Of a stretch of DNA of 64,000 nt, positions 14,121-22,307 are shown piece by piece. The DNA comes from Clostridia bacterium. Its GTDB lineage: Bacteria; Bacillota; Clostridia; Oscillospirales; Acutalibacteraceae. The notes under the pieces were generated by a model. That model was not told where the DNA came from and did not search any database. It saw only the letters and a list, made by a program, of their open reading frames with translations. Position 1 is the stretch's first letter. Each line of letters starts with the position of its first letter. The stretch lies in the NCBI GenBank assembly GCA_017548045.1, contig JAFYNR010000016.1, positions 1 to 64,000 of the forward strand, given 5' to 3'. Both the position numbers and the translations under genes were made by a program.

Positions 14121-14416
14121 CAATGATACTTTACATAGCCGTTATGGCAGGTGTTACCTACCTTATACGAATGATACCGTTTACTCTTTTCAAAAAGAAA
14201 ATCAAATCAAGATTTATACAGAGTGTGCTTTATTACATACCCTATGCCGTACTCAGCGCAATGACTTTCCCCTCGATTTTTTATTCAACGGGGAATACGG
14301 TTACGGCGGTTGCAGGCACTGTTATTGCGGTTATTCTTGCATATTTCAGACTGCCGCTGACGGTTGTTGCACTTTCAGCCTGCGGTGTTGCTTTGATTAC
14401 AGGATTTATTATCTAA
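14117..14416 (+). CDS. azlD: AzlD-family transporter small subunit
   Basis: The 99-residue product has three to four hydrophobic segments and the AzlD-type start (YIAVMAGVTYLIRMIPFTLF). The conserved YIPYAVLSAMTFP segment lies mid-protein. It partners AzlC and is translationally coupled to it by an ATGA overlap. A strong terminator follows at once. Confidence 0.9.
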   Translation: MTMILYIAVMAGVTYLIRMIPFTLFKKKIKSRFIQSVLYYIPYAVLSAMTFPSIFYSTGNTVTAVAGTVIAVILAYFRLPLTVVALSACGVALITGFII

Positions 14417-14419
14417 AAA

Positions 14420-14454
14420 AACACGGAGTATCTTCCCGATACTCCGTGTTTGAT
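14420..14454. terminator. Bidirectional terminator between azlD and a phosphoesterase gene
   Basis: AACACGGAGTAT (14420-14431) pairs with ATACTCCGTGTT (14439-14450). A/T runs on both sides let it serve both converging genes. Confidence 0.85.
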
Positions 14455-14455
14455 T

Positions 14456-15439
14456 TTATACAAGAGGAATTGTGTGATTATAGTCTGTATACCATACGCT
14501 TGCGGAATAGCTTCTTGCGCGAAGCTCAACTCTGTCGTCATAAACCTCAAACTGATATCCCGTACCGTTGGCAATACGACCGTCAATATTCACATACATG
14601 TATGTGGGAAGGTTTACTTTATGGAAAGAACCGTCTGATTCAACATTCAGATAATCATACTTTGTGAGCTGACCGTCATTTCTGAATCCGAGATGGATGT
14701 GGCCCGTGATAAGGAACACGTTCTTATACTTTTTAAGAATCGCTTCAACCGCATCGGACTGGTCGCCCATACCGCCTTCGTCAGGATCATATTCTTCATC
14801 GCCCCAGGATTCGGGAAGACCGTGTGACTGATTGATGGGCCAATGGCTGATGACAAAAACAGGCTTTCCGTCCTGCGATGCTTTTTCCATTTCAGCCTCA
14901 AGCCAGGCGAGCTGTTCGGGACTTATGTACATATCCGTATGGTCGTATTCACTGGCAAGAACGATAAACGTATAACCGTTCACCTGAGTTGAGTAATATT
15001 CATTCTCTATTTTTCTGCCTGTAATTTCTTCGGTGTATTTAATGAAGTAATCTCTTGCAAGGTTATAGCCTTCGTCTTCAGTCCAGGTGTCGTGATTACC
15101 CTGTGCAAGAATTATATTCTTTGCAGGTGTGTAGCCGTCAAAGGCATCAACAAGTGCTTCCCACTCCTCGGCATAGCCGTGGTTTGTAAGGTCGCCCGAG
15201 CATACGAGAGCATCAAGCTGCTTATCCGCATTCTGCATATCGTGAAGACCGAAGCCCAGCATAAAAGCACGGAAGCCGTCATCCTGCATATGGATATCGG
15301 AAATCGCCGCAAAATTCAGCCTGCAGTTATCTGCATCAACAGGCTCGAATTTGCCTGTATAGTTTCCCCAGATCGGAAACGTGAAAACATTAAGCACTGA
15401 AAGCAGTATTGAGAGAAACGATTTGATAAATCCTATCAT
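14456..15439 (-). CDS. Calcineurin-like metallophosphoesterase, membrane-anchored or secreted
   Basis: The 327-residue product has an N-terminal hydrophobic segment (residues 3-22), then the dinuclear metal motifs DIHMQD, GDLTNHG, GNHD, a distal HWPIN and GHIHLG. It should hydrolyse a phosphate ester outside the membrane; the substrate is not predictable. The C-terminal 80 residues are beta-rich and probably substrate-binding. It has its own promoter 31 bp upstream and converges on azlCD. Confidence 0.85.
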   Translation of the reverse strand: MIGFIKSFLSILLSVLNVFTFPIWGNYTGKFEPVDADNCRLNFAAISDIHMQDDGFRAFMLGFGLHDMQNADKQLDALVCSGDLTNHGYAEEWEALVDAFDGYTPAKNIILAQGNHDTWTEDEGYNLARDYFIKYTEEITGRKIENEYYSTQVNGYTFIVLASEYDHTDMYISPEQLAWLEAEMEKASQDGKPVFVISHWPINQSHGLPESWGDEEYDPDEGGMGDQSDAVEAILKKYKNVFLITGHIHLGFRNDGQLTKYDYLNVESDGSFHKVNLPTYMYVNIDGRIANGTGYQFEVYDDRVELRARSYSASVWYTDYNHTIPLV

Positions 15440-15469
15440 TTTTTAACCTCTTTTCAATTTTATGTTCTG

Positions 15470-15498
15470 ATTATAACACATAAATGCTCATTTGTACA
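15470..15498 (-). promoter_or_regulatory. Promoter of the metallophosphoesterase gene
   Basis: On the minus strand TGTACA (15493-15498), 17 bp and TATAAT (15470-15475) lie between the MATE stop and the phosphoesterase start. Confidence 0.6.
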
Positions 15499-15500
15499 GC

Positions 15501-16868
15501 CTACTTCACTTCGTCTGCAAAAACGCCCTTTTTCTTCATAGTATGTTTTACGATAAAGTAGCAGGCAAAAAGCACAAAAAAAGTTATTACCCACGAAACG
15601 GGATAAGCCCAATAAAGAAACGGAAGCGTATGATTATGAGGCAGAACAAAATATATCCAGAAAATTCTTATTCCACAGCCGCCGAGAAGCGAAATAATCA
15701 TAGGCTCAAAGGATTTGCCCATACCTCTGAGCTGATTTGCCGAAACGTCCATAAGCGAGCAGAAGAAAAAGAAGGGCATAATCTGAAGCATTCTTGCCGC
15801 ACCGATTTCAATAACCCCTGCATCGTCGGAAAACAAGCTGACAATCTGATTCGGAAAAACACAACCGAAGGCACCCATCGAAACGCCCGTAACAATGGTG
15901 GTCATAATACAGTATCGGTAAATTTTGCCTATGTTGGAATACCGTTTCGCACCCATATTCTGAGATGAAAAGGTCATCGTTGTCTGTGCCACGGCGTTGG
16001 TGCAGGTGTAAATATACGAATCGTAATTGGAGCCTGCGGCAATACCTGCCATTGCAACGGAGCCGAAGGAATTCACCGTTGACTGAATGATAACGTTGGA
16101 AACGGAAAACAGTGAATTCTGAATTCCCGCAGGCAAGCCGAGAATAAGAATACTTTTAAGCTCATCCTTATATATTTTCAGCTTGCTGAACATAAGACGG
16201 CAGGCATTGGGTATTTTCGTAAGATAAATAACGATAAGTGCCGCCGAAAGATACTGGGAAACGATTGTTGCAATCGCAACACCGCTTACACCCATATGAA
16301 AAGCTATTACCAGCACAAGGTTGAGTATAACGTTCACAAAGCCCGAAAGAGTAAGTATATACAAAGGTCTTTTCGTATCGCCCGTTGACCTTATAATTGC
16401 CGCACCGAAGTTATAGACAAGCAGACCGGGCGAGCCGAGAAAATAAATTTTCAGATAAAGCGACGCAAGGTCAATAACATCGTCGGGCACGTCCATAATT
16501 CCCAGCATAAAGGGTGATGCGAAGAAGCCGACGGTTCCGATAAAGAAGCCGCAGATTACGCTGAGAAGCATTGCGGTGTGAACACATTCGTGAATTGTTT
16601 TATCGTCACCCTCACCTATATGCCTTGCAACGGTTACACCCGAGCCGATGGAAATTCCGAGAAATACGTTGAGAAAAAGATTGACAAGTGAACCTGTTGA
16701 GCCTACCGCCGCAAGAGCCTCTTTGCCTGCAAACCTGCCTACAACGATAACGTCGGCAGAGTTATACGCAAGCTGAAGCAGACCCGTCAGCATAAGCGGT
16801 AAAGCAAAAATCAGTATTTTTTTGAGAAACGGGCCCTTGGTCATATCAAGGGAATATCTTCTTTCCAT
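15501..16868 (-). CDS. MATE-family efflux transporter
   Basis: The 455-residue product has twelve hydrophobic segments in two homologous halves and the MATE/DinF-type start MERRYSLDMTKGPFLKKILI. ATG at 16868 is used because AAGGAG precedes it; the further upstream ATG would place that site inside the gene. MATE pumps export cationic drugs or metabolites using Na+ or H+ gradients. It begins 10 bp after the hydF stop, so it is probably the last gene of the hydrogenase maturation operon. A functional link to H-cluster assembly is not evident. Confidence 0.9.
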   Translation of the reverse strand: MERRYSLDMTKGPFLKKILIFALPLMLTGLLQLAYNSADVIVVGRFAGKEALAAVGSTGSLVNLFLNVFLGISIGSGVTVARHIGEGDDKTIHECVHTAMLLSVICGFFIGTVGFFASPFMLGIMDVPDDVIDLASLYLKIYFLGSPGLLVYNFGAAIIRSTGDTKRPLYILTLSGFVNVILNLVLVIAFHMGVSGVAIATIVSQYLSAALIVIYLTKIPNACRLMFSKLKIYKDELKSILILGLPAGIQNSLFSVSNVIIQSTVNSFGSVAMAGIAAGSNYDSYIYTCTNAVAQTTMTFSSQNMGAKRYSNIGKIYRYCIMTTIVTGVSMGAFGCVFPNQIVSLFSDDAGVIEIGAARMLQIMPFFFFCSLMDVSANQLRGMGKSFEPMIISLLGGCGIRIFWIYFVLPHNHTLPFLYWAYPVSWVITFFVLFACYFIVKHTMKKKGVFADEVK

Positions 16869-16878
16869 TTTTTGCTCC

Positions 16879-18078
16879 TTAAAGTGCATTCAGTACTTCG
16901 GGGAAAAGCGCAACACTGCGTCTGAGAATGCCGTGCATATGAGCGATTGCAATACCGTAATTGGTCATAGGCACGTCAAAATCCGCCGCAAAGCCCGTTC
17001 TGTATTGCATTTCACGGGCATTGAGCATACAGCCGCCGCAATGAACAATCAGGCTGTAATCCGATAAGTTTTCGGGGAATTCTCCGCCGCTTGTAAACTC
17101 AAATTCAAGATTTTTGCCTGTGTATTTATTTATCCAGCCCGGTATTTTAACCGTGCCGATATCGTTGCACTGTCTGTGATGGGTACAGCCTTCGGAAATA
17201 AGGATTTTTTCTCCGTCACGGAGTTTGTCAAGCTGAAATGCACCGCGGACAACAGACGCAAGATCACCTTTATAGCGTGCAAAAAGAATTGAGAAGGACG
17301 TCAGCGGAATATCCTCGGGAAGCACGGATGAAACCTTTTCGAACACCTGCGAATCGGTAATAACAAGCTTGGGCCTGCCTGCAAGTGATGAAAGGGTTGC
17401 TTCAAGCTCCGTGTCACGGCAGACAACCGCCATAGCACCGTTTTCGATAAGCTCCCTTATCACCTGCTGCTGAGGAAGAATCAGCCTGCCCTTGGGTGCG
17501 GATTCATCAATGGGCACAACAAGCACCGCAACGTCGCCTCTTTCAACAAGGTCAGCCACGATTTTTCTGCCGTTATCACGGTTTTTTATCAGCCTGCCCG
17601 CCATTTCCTTAAGCTCATTTATATTCGTGCCCTCTACGGCACTGACGTAAATTTCATTTTCCCCTGCCTCGGGAATATATTCAAGCAAATCTGATTTATT
17701 GTAGGCAACAATGTATTTTATGTTTTTCTTCTTAAAGCGTTCAATAAGCTCGGCATCATAAGCCTGAAGCCCTTTGGTTGCATCAACGCAAAGCACGGCT
17801 ATATCGGCATAATTGAGCGTCTGCACAGCCCTCTTTACACGCATTTCACCAAGCTCGCCTTCATCGTCAATGCCCGGAGTATCTATGATTACCACCGGAC
17901 CCAGAGGAAGAAGCTCCATTGCCTTCTTGACCGGGTCTGTCGTAGTGCCCTTCACGTCGGAAACAAGAGACAGTGTCTGACCTGTCACCGCATTTACAAG
18001 GCTTGATTTGCCTGCATTACGCAGACCGAAAAAGCCTATATGCAGTCTTTCTGACGAGGGTGCGGCATTAAGACTCAT
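16879..18078 (-). CDS. hydF: [FeFe]-hydrogenase H-cluster maturation GTPase HydF
   Basis: HydF is the scaffold on which the 2Fe subcluster is assembled before transfer to HydA. The 399-residue product has a GTPase domain with Walker A GLRNAGKS (residues 18-25) and IIDTPGIDD. A dimerisation region follows, then the C-terminal cluster domain with Cys at about 298 and HCGGC at about 346-350. It lies 10 bp after hydG. Confidence 0.96.
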   Translation of the reverse strand: MSLNAAPSSERLHIGFFGLRNAGKSSLVNAVTGQTLSLVSDVKGTTTDPVKKAMELLPLGPVVIIDTPGIDDEGELGEMRVKRAVQTLNYADIAVLCVDATKGLQAYDAELIERFKKKNIKYIVAYNKSDLLEYIPEAGENEIYVSAVEGTNINELKEMAGRLIKNRDNGRKIVADLVERGDVAVLVVPIDESAPKGRLILPQQQVIRELIENGAMAVVCRDTELEATLSSLAGRPKLVITDSQVFEKVSSVLPEDIPLTSFSILFARYKGDLASVVRGAFQLDKLRDGEKILISEGCTHHRQCNDIGTVKIPGWINKYTGKNLEFEFTSGGEFPENLSDYSLIVHCGGCMLNAREMQYRTGFAADFDVPMTNYGIAIAHMHGILRRSVALFPEVLNAL

Positions 18079-18088
18079 TCAAATCACC

Positions 18089-19537
18089 TCAGAATCTGAA
18101 ATCTCTGCGGTTTGAAGCTTTGATATCCTCAATATTCTTCTCCGCAATGGCTCTGACCTTTGCACCGGGAATTTTATTAAGCTCGTCGCTTATCATTTCA
18201 TAGCCAAGCTCCTTTGTTGCATCGCTTGCATAGTCAACAAGGTATTCGGTAAGGGTCATAAGTGCATTGGGATGACAGCAGTTAAGAATCTGACCGTTTT
18301 TGCAAAGAGTCATAAATCTGTCACCCGTTCTGCCTTCGCGGTAGCAAGCGGTACAGAATGAAGGGATATGCTTCATTTCAATAAGCCAGCGCACAACCTC
18401 ATCAAGTGTTCTCTGGTCCGAAACGTCAAACTGCTCGGAATCGTGAGGTCTTTCCTCCTCGGTATAGCCGCCTACGGAGGTTCTTGACGCACCGCTAATC
18501 TGCGAAATTCCAAGTCTGAGCGCTCCGCCTCTCACCTGCTCCGATTCTCTTGTGGAAATAATCATTCCCGTATAAGGAACGGCAATTCTTATGCAGGCAA
18601 TAAGCTTTTCAAAAAGGTCATCCGAAATACCGTTATCGAAGGTATCGGGATCAATATCGTCTGCTCTTTTGAGTCTGGGAACGCTGATTGTATGAGGACC
18701 TACACCGTGAACGGCTTCAAGATGCTCCGCGTGCATAAGCAGACCTGCAAATTCATATTTGTAAAGCTCCAGACCGAAAAGAACGCCAAGACCTACGTCG
18801 TCAATACCGCCTTCCATTGCTCTGTCCATTGCTTCGGTATGGTAATCGTAATCGTGCTTGGGGCCTGTGGGATGAAGCTTGAGATAGCTTTCCTTATGAT
18901 AGGTTTCCTGGAAAAGGATATAAGTGCCTATTCCCGCATCCTTAAGCTTACGGTAATTTTCAACAGTTGTTGCCGCAATATTTACGTTTACCCTGCGGAT
19001 TGCACCGTTTTTGTGATTGATGGAATAGATAGTTTTTATGCTTTCAAGGATATACTCAATGGGGTTATTTACGGGATCCTCGCCTGCTTCAATGGCAAGG
19101 CGCTTGTGACCCATATCCTGCAAAGCAATTACCTCGCGGGCAATTTCTTCCTGAGTAAGCTTTTTGCGTGCAATATGCTTGTTCTTAAGGTGATAAGGGC
19201 AGTAAACACAGCCGTTGACACAGTAATTTGAAAGGTAAAGAGGTGCAAACATAACAATTCTGTTGCCGTAGAATGCAAGCTTGATTTCCTCGGCAAGCTT
19301 ATACATAGCCTCGATTTTTTCGGGGATTTCGCAGGCAAGAAGCACCGATGCCTCCCTGTGGCTCAGACCTGCACATACGGTACCCTCCGCTGTTTTCTTC
19401 GGTCTTGCCTTTTCAAGAATACTGTCAATAAGCTCTGCGTTGTTTTTATTTTGCTCCGCATATTCAAGTGTAGCGAGAATTTCTTCATTATTTATGAATT
19501 CTTCTGCTTTGAGTGATTTGGGGTTATAAATTGCCAT
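18089..19537 (-). CDS. hydG: [FeFe]-hydrogenase maturase, tyrosine lyase HydG
   Basis: HydG is a radical SAM enzyme that cleaves tyrosine to give the CO and CN ligands of the H-cluster. ATG at 19537 follows GAAAGGAAG, giving 482 residues, typical of the family. The radical SAM cluster motif is CVNGCVYC (Cys at about 106, 110 and 113). The C-terminal auxiliary cluster region is CTACYREGRTGDRFM...CC, which distinguishes HydG from the related thiamine enzyme ThiH. It starts 4 bp after hydE ends. Confidence 0.97.
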   Translation of the reverse strand: MAIYNPKSLKAEEFINNEEILATLEYAEQNKNNAELIDSILEKARPKKTAEGTVCAGLSHREASVLLACEIPEKIEAMYKLAEEIKLAFYGNRIVMFAPLYLSNYCVNGCVYCPYHLKNKHIARKKLTQEEIAREVIALQDMGHKRLAIEAGEDPVNNPIEYILESIKTIYSINHKNGAIRRVNVNIAATTVENYRKLKDAGIGTYILFQETYHKESYLKLHPTGPKHDYDYHTEAMDRAMEGGIDDVGLGVLFGLELYKYEFAGLLMHAEHLEAVHGVGPHTISVPRLKRADDIDPDTFDNGISDDLFEKLIACIRIAVPYTGMIISTRESEQVRGGALRLGISQISGASRTSVGGYTEEERPHDSEQFDVSDQRTLDEVVRWLIEMKHIPSFCTACYREGRTGDRFMTLCKNGQILNCCHPNALMTLTEYLVDYASDATKELGYEMISDELNKIPGAKVRAIAEKNIEDIKASNRRDFRF

Positions 19538-19541
19538 AACG

Positions 19542-20594
19542 TTACTTCCTTTCTGTAAAACGGATAAAATCGCCTCTGTCCGTAACAATTTTACATCCTA
19601 TGCTTTTCATTCTGAGTTCAAGCTCTGCCTTGTTTTGCGCCGCTTCGGCACCGCCTGTAAGTTTATTGTTATAAAGCTCGTATTTTCCTTTCACGTCAAA
19701 GGGTGAAAGATTGGGCATAACAACGTTTGCACCTGCAAGTATGCCCTTTTCCCTGCCGAAGGGGTCTGCCGTACCCAGTGCCGTTGTGGAAGGCAAAAGC
19801 ACAAAGGGCTGTATCAGCCTCACGATTGAAAGAAGATAGCAGGTAAGCTCAACCGAGCCTGCACTCTCACCTGCAAAAGGCGTATCCCTGTGAGGTATAA
19901 ACGGACCTATGCCGCACATTTCCGGATCGAATGTTTCAACAAATTTCAGATCCTTTGCAAGAGTATGTGCCGTCTGATAAGGCGAGCCTACCATAAAGCC
20001 GCAGCCCGTCTGAAAACCGATATCTTTAAGGTTCTGAAGGCACTCCATACGGCTTTCAAACGAAAGATTTGCAGGATGAAGTTTTTCGTAATGCTCTTTA
20101 TCTGCCGTTTCGTGGCGGAGAAGATACCTGTCTGCACCCGAGTCAAAAAGCCTTTGATAGCTTTCACGGCTTCTTTCGCCCAGAGAAAGCGTTACGGCAC
20201 AGTCGGGGTATCTTCGCTTGATTTCGTCAACGGTTGAGCATATAAAATCATCGGTGAAATGCGAATCCTCGCCGCCCTGCAGCACAAAGGTGCGGAATCC
20301 CAAAGGATAACCTTCATCACAGCAGGATAAAATCTGCTCCTTTGTAAGCCTGTATCTTTCGCATTTTTTATTACTTCGCCTTATTCCGCAATAGAAACAG
20401 TCATTTTTGCAGAAGCTGCTTATTTCAATAAGACCTCTTATGAAAACGGCATTTTTGTATATCCTCTGTTTTGCGGCAAGAGCTTTCTCTGCAAGTATGC
20501 GGGCATATTCTTCGGTTCTTCCGACAATAAGGGCTTCGTATTCATCAAGCGTCAGAGTGCGGTTTTTTTCAAGCTTATTGATTAAATCAATCAT
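19542..20594 (-). CDS. hydE: [FeFe]-hydrogenase maturase, radical SAM protein HydE
   Basis: HydE is a radical SAM enzyme that acts on the organometallic intermediate made by HydG. The 350-residue product has CKNDCFYC (Cys 62, 66, 69) and follows BioB/HydE-type features such as LQGGEDSHF and a C-terminal NVVMPNLSP. It overlaps the small TM1266-type gene by 8 bp and precedes hydG by 4 bp. Confidence 0.96.
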   Translation of the reverse strand: MIDLINKLEKNRTLTLDEYEALIVGRTEEYARILAEKALAAKQRIYKNAVFIRGLIEISSFCKNDCFYCGIRRSNKKCERYRLTKEQILSCCDEGYPLGFRTFVLQGGEDSHFTDDFICSTVDEIKRRYPDCAVTLSLGERSRESYQRLFDSGADRYLLRHETADKEHYEKLHPANLSFESRMECLQNLKDIGFQTGCGFMVGSPYQTAHTLAKDLKFVETFDPEMCGIGPFIPHRDTPFAGESAGSVELTCYLLSIVRLIQPFVLLPSTTALGTADPFGREKGILAGANVVMPNLSPFDVKGKYELYNNKLTGGAEAAQNKAELELRMKSIGCKIVTDRGDFIRFTERK

Positions 20595-20844
20595 TGAAAA
20601 TCTTGTTTGAATATGCGGTTTTCACGCTTATTCCGTCAAGCCTTCCGATTTTACCCGAAAGCTCGGCAATAACGTCCTGCTGTGCATCAACGGCGATACT
20701 GACAATGCTCAGATTACGCTCCTTGTAGGGCAGACCCATTCGGCCCACAATACAATCACCGAATTCGTGAAGCAGCAAATTAAGTTTTTCAACGGAATCC
20801 CTGTTTTCAACAATTATTCCGATAACCGCAATTCTTTTTTCCAT
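20587..20844 (-). CDS. TM1266-type putative iron-only hydrogenase system regulator
   Basis: The 85-residue product is an ACT-like small protein. It has IAVIGIIVENRDSVEKLNLL at the start, GRMGLPY in the middle and ISIVSIAVDA-type strands, matching the family found with hyd maturation genes. ATG at 20844 is preferred to the one at 20850, which is only 3 nt from GGAG. It is the first gene of the operon with hydE, hydG, hydF and the MATE gene. Its ligand and mode of action are unproven. Confidence 0.85.
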   Translation of the reverse strand: MEKRIAVIGIIVENRDSVEKLNLLLHEFGDCIVGRMGLPYKERNLSIVSIAVDAQQDVIAELSGKIGRLDGISVKTAYSNKIFND

Positions 20845-20861
20845 AATCATTCACTCCGTAT

Positions 20862-20895
20862 AAAAAAATAAACCGCACCCGAAAAAGGCGCAGTT
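20862..20895 (-). terminator. Intrinsic terminator in the hyd operon leader (attenuator)
   Basis: Read on the minus strand, AACTGCGCC and GGTGCGGTT form a nine-pair stem with two G-U pairs, followed by TATTTTTTT. It lies only 12 bp before the ribosome binding site and after a strong promoter, so transcription of the operon may be conditional. Confidence 0.7.
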
Positions 20896-20962
20896 CAACC
20901 GTAATTTCACTATTCAGGTTTTAATGCACCTTTCACTCGGAAATCACCTTATGTCAGGATAC
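20896..20962 (-). ncRNA. Unclassified structured leader of the hyd operon
   Basis: About 65-70 nt of leader separate the transcription start from the terminator hairpin. The minus-strand text contains repeated AAGGTG and AGGTGCA elements and AACC/GGTT arms that could form an alternative fold competing with the terminator. I compared it by eye with the T-box, SAM, cobalamin, TPP, lysine, ZTP and guanidine riboswitches and found no convincing match. It is a candidate riboswitch or protein-binding leader; the ligand is unknown. Confidence 0.35.
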
Positions 20963-20966
20963 ATAT

Positions 20967-20995
20967 ATTATAATATTTTTTCAGCCGTGTGTCAA
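20967..20995 (-). promoter_or_regulatory. Consensus promoter of the hyd maturation operon
   Basis: On the minus strand TTGACA (20990-20995) and TATAAT (20967-20972) are both perfect, with a 17-bp spacer. Confidence 0.85.
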
Positions 20996-21026
20996 TGTAA
21001 GTATCTACAAATTATCCAAAACCGGC

Positions 21027-21055
21027 TTGACCAAAACGGGTAAAAGTGATAGACT
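21027..21055 (+). promoter_or_regulatory. Promoter of the OPA-type transporter operon
   Basis: TTGACC (21027-21032), 17 bp and TAGACT (21050-21055) precede the ATG at 21081. It is divergent from the hyd promoter, about 30 bp away. Confidence 0.6.
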
Positions 21056-21080
21056 ATCGCTTTGGAAGAGAGGGATACTT

Positions 21081-22307
21081 ATGGAAAATAAAACCCTTAT
21101 AAAAAACGAAAACAAAATCATATTCATATGCTGGCTGGCATACACCGCCGCTTACGTGGGCAGGCTCAACTTCAACGCTTCCATAGTTGCAATCATCTCA
21201 GACCTGGGCGTTACCAAAGCGGAAGCAGGCCTTGTAAGCTCATTCTTTTTCTTCGCATACGGTGCAGGTCAGCTTGTAAACGGAATTCTTTCAAAGAGAT
21301 ATAATGCCAAAGTGATGATTTTTCTCTCACTGATTTGCTCATCCGTTTTCAATCTGCTTATGCCTGTAACGGGAAGCATTTCCGCAATGAAATTTATCTG
21401 GATGGGTAACGGTATCGTGCAGTCTGTTTTATGGAGCACACTCATCAAAACCCTTTCGGATTACGTTTCGGATAAGAAGCTCCCAAAGGCAATCGTTGCA
21501 ATGAGCACTACCGTGGCATTGGGCACGCTTATCGCCTACGGCTTATCCTCCCTTTCGGTCAACTTCAGCAACTGGCAGACGGTATTCTACGTGGCAAGCG
21601 CCGTCCTTATAGTAAGTGCTTTTGTGTGGATCGGTCTTTTCGGCAAAGCACCCGAAAAAGCCGTGCAGTCGGAAGCCGCAAAAGGCGAAAAGGTCAAAAC
21701 ACCGAAATTCGTATTGCTTGCACTTTTTATCACCGCATTTGCAGGCATTGCCAACGGCTTCATAAAAGACGGCATCAACACCTGGGTACCCTCAGTGCTT
21801 TATGAGGAATTCGGCGTTTCACAGTCATTCTCAATTCTTCTCACATTATTCCTGCCTATGGTATCAACAATGGGTGCGGCAATCGCAAAGAAAATCCACG
21901 AAAAAATCCCCTCTCACGCAGGTATGAACTTTATTTTCTACACCTTCTCGGCACTGCTTTGCGGCGGTATTCTTCTTTCGCTGAGAATACACAGCATAGT
22001 TGCGGTTATGCTCTGCTTCATATGTGTTGCCTGCGGAATGGCTATGATAAACAATGTAATCACAAGTATGTTTGCCCTTGACTACCGCAGATTGCTCAAC
22101 GCAGGCTTTGCAGCAGGCCTTCTCAACACATTCTGTTATGTGGGCAGTACAGTTACTTCTTATTCCCTGGGTGCGGTTGCTCAGTCAAGTGGATGGAATG
22201 CGGTATTTCTAATTATGCTGGGTGTATGCGGCTGTGCGGCAGCAATATGCCTTATCGGCATAATAAGCGAAAATAAAATGAAGGTGAAACAGAATGATAA
22301 GATTTGA
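21081..22307 (+). CDS. MFS transporter, organophosphate:phosphate antiporter-like
   Basis: ATG at 21081 follows AGAGAGGG and gives 408 residues with about twelve membrane segments. YVGRLNFNASIVAIISDLG and FFFAYGAGQLVNGILSKRYN resemble the OPA branch (GlpT/UhpT/UhpC). The substrate may be a phosphorylated sugar or glycerol-3-phosphate, but it cannot be read. The gene overlaps the threonine-aldolase-like gene by 14 bp, suggesting that the transported compound feeds, or is linked to, that enzyme. Confidence 0.8.
   Translation: MENKTLIKNENKIIFICWLAYTAAYVGRLNFNASIVAIISDLGVTKAEAGLVSSFFFFAYGAGQLVNGILSKRYNAKVMIFLSLICSSVFNLLMPVTGSISAMKFIWMGNGIVQSVLWSTLIKTLSDYVSDKKLPKAIVAMSTTVALGTLIAYGLSSLSVNFSNWQTVFYVASAVLIVSAFVWIGLFGKAPEKAVQSEAAKGEKVKTPKFVLLALFITAFAGIANGFIKDGINTWVPSVLYEEFGVSQSFSILLTLFLPMVSTMGAAIAKKIHEKIPSHAGMNFIFYTFSALLCGGILLSLRIHSIVAVMLCFICVACGMAMINNVITSMFALDYRRLLNAGFAAGLLNTFCYVGSTVTSYSLGAVAQSSGWNAVFLIMLGVCGCAAAICLIGIISENKMKVKQNDKI

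Noticed and set aside
20860..20965. T-box or known riboswitch before the hyd operon
   Set aside because: The GGTTGAACTGCGCC stretch vaguely recalls a T-box antiterminator, but the specific TGGNACCGCG core and upstream stems are absent.
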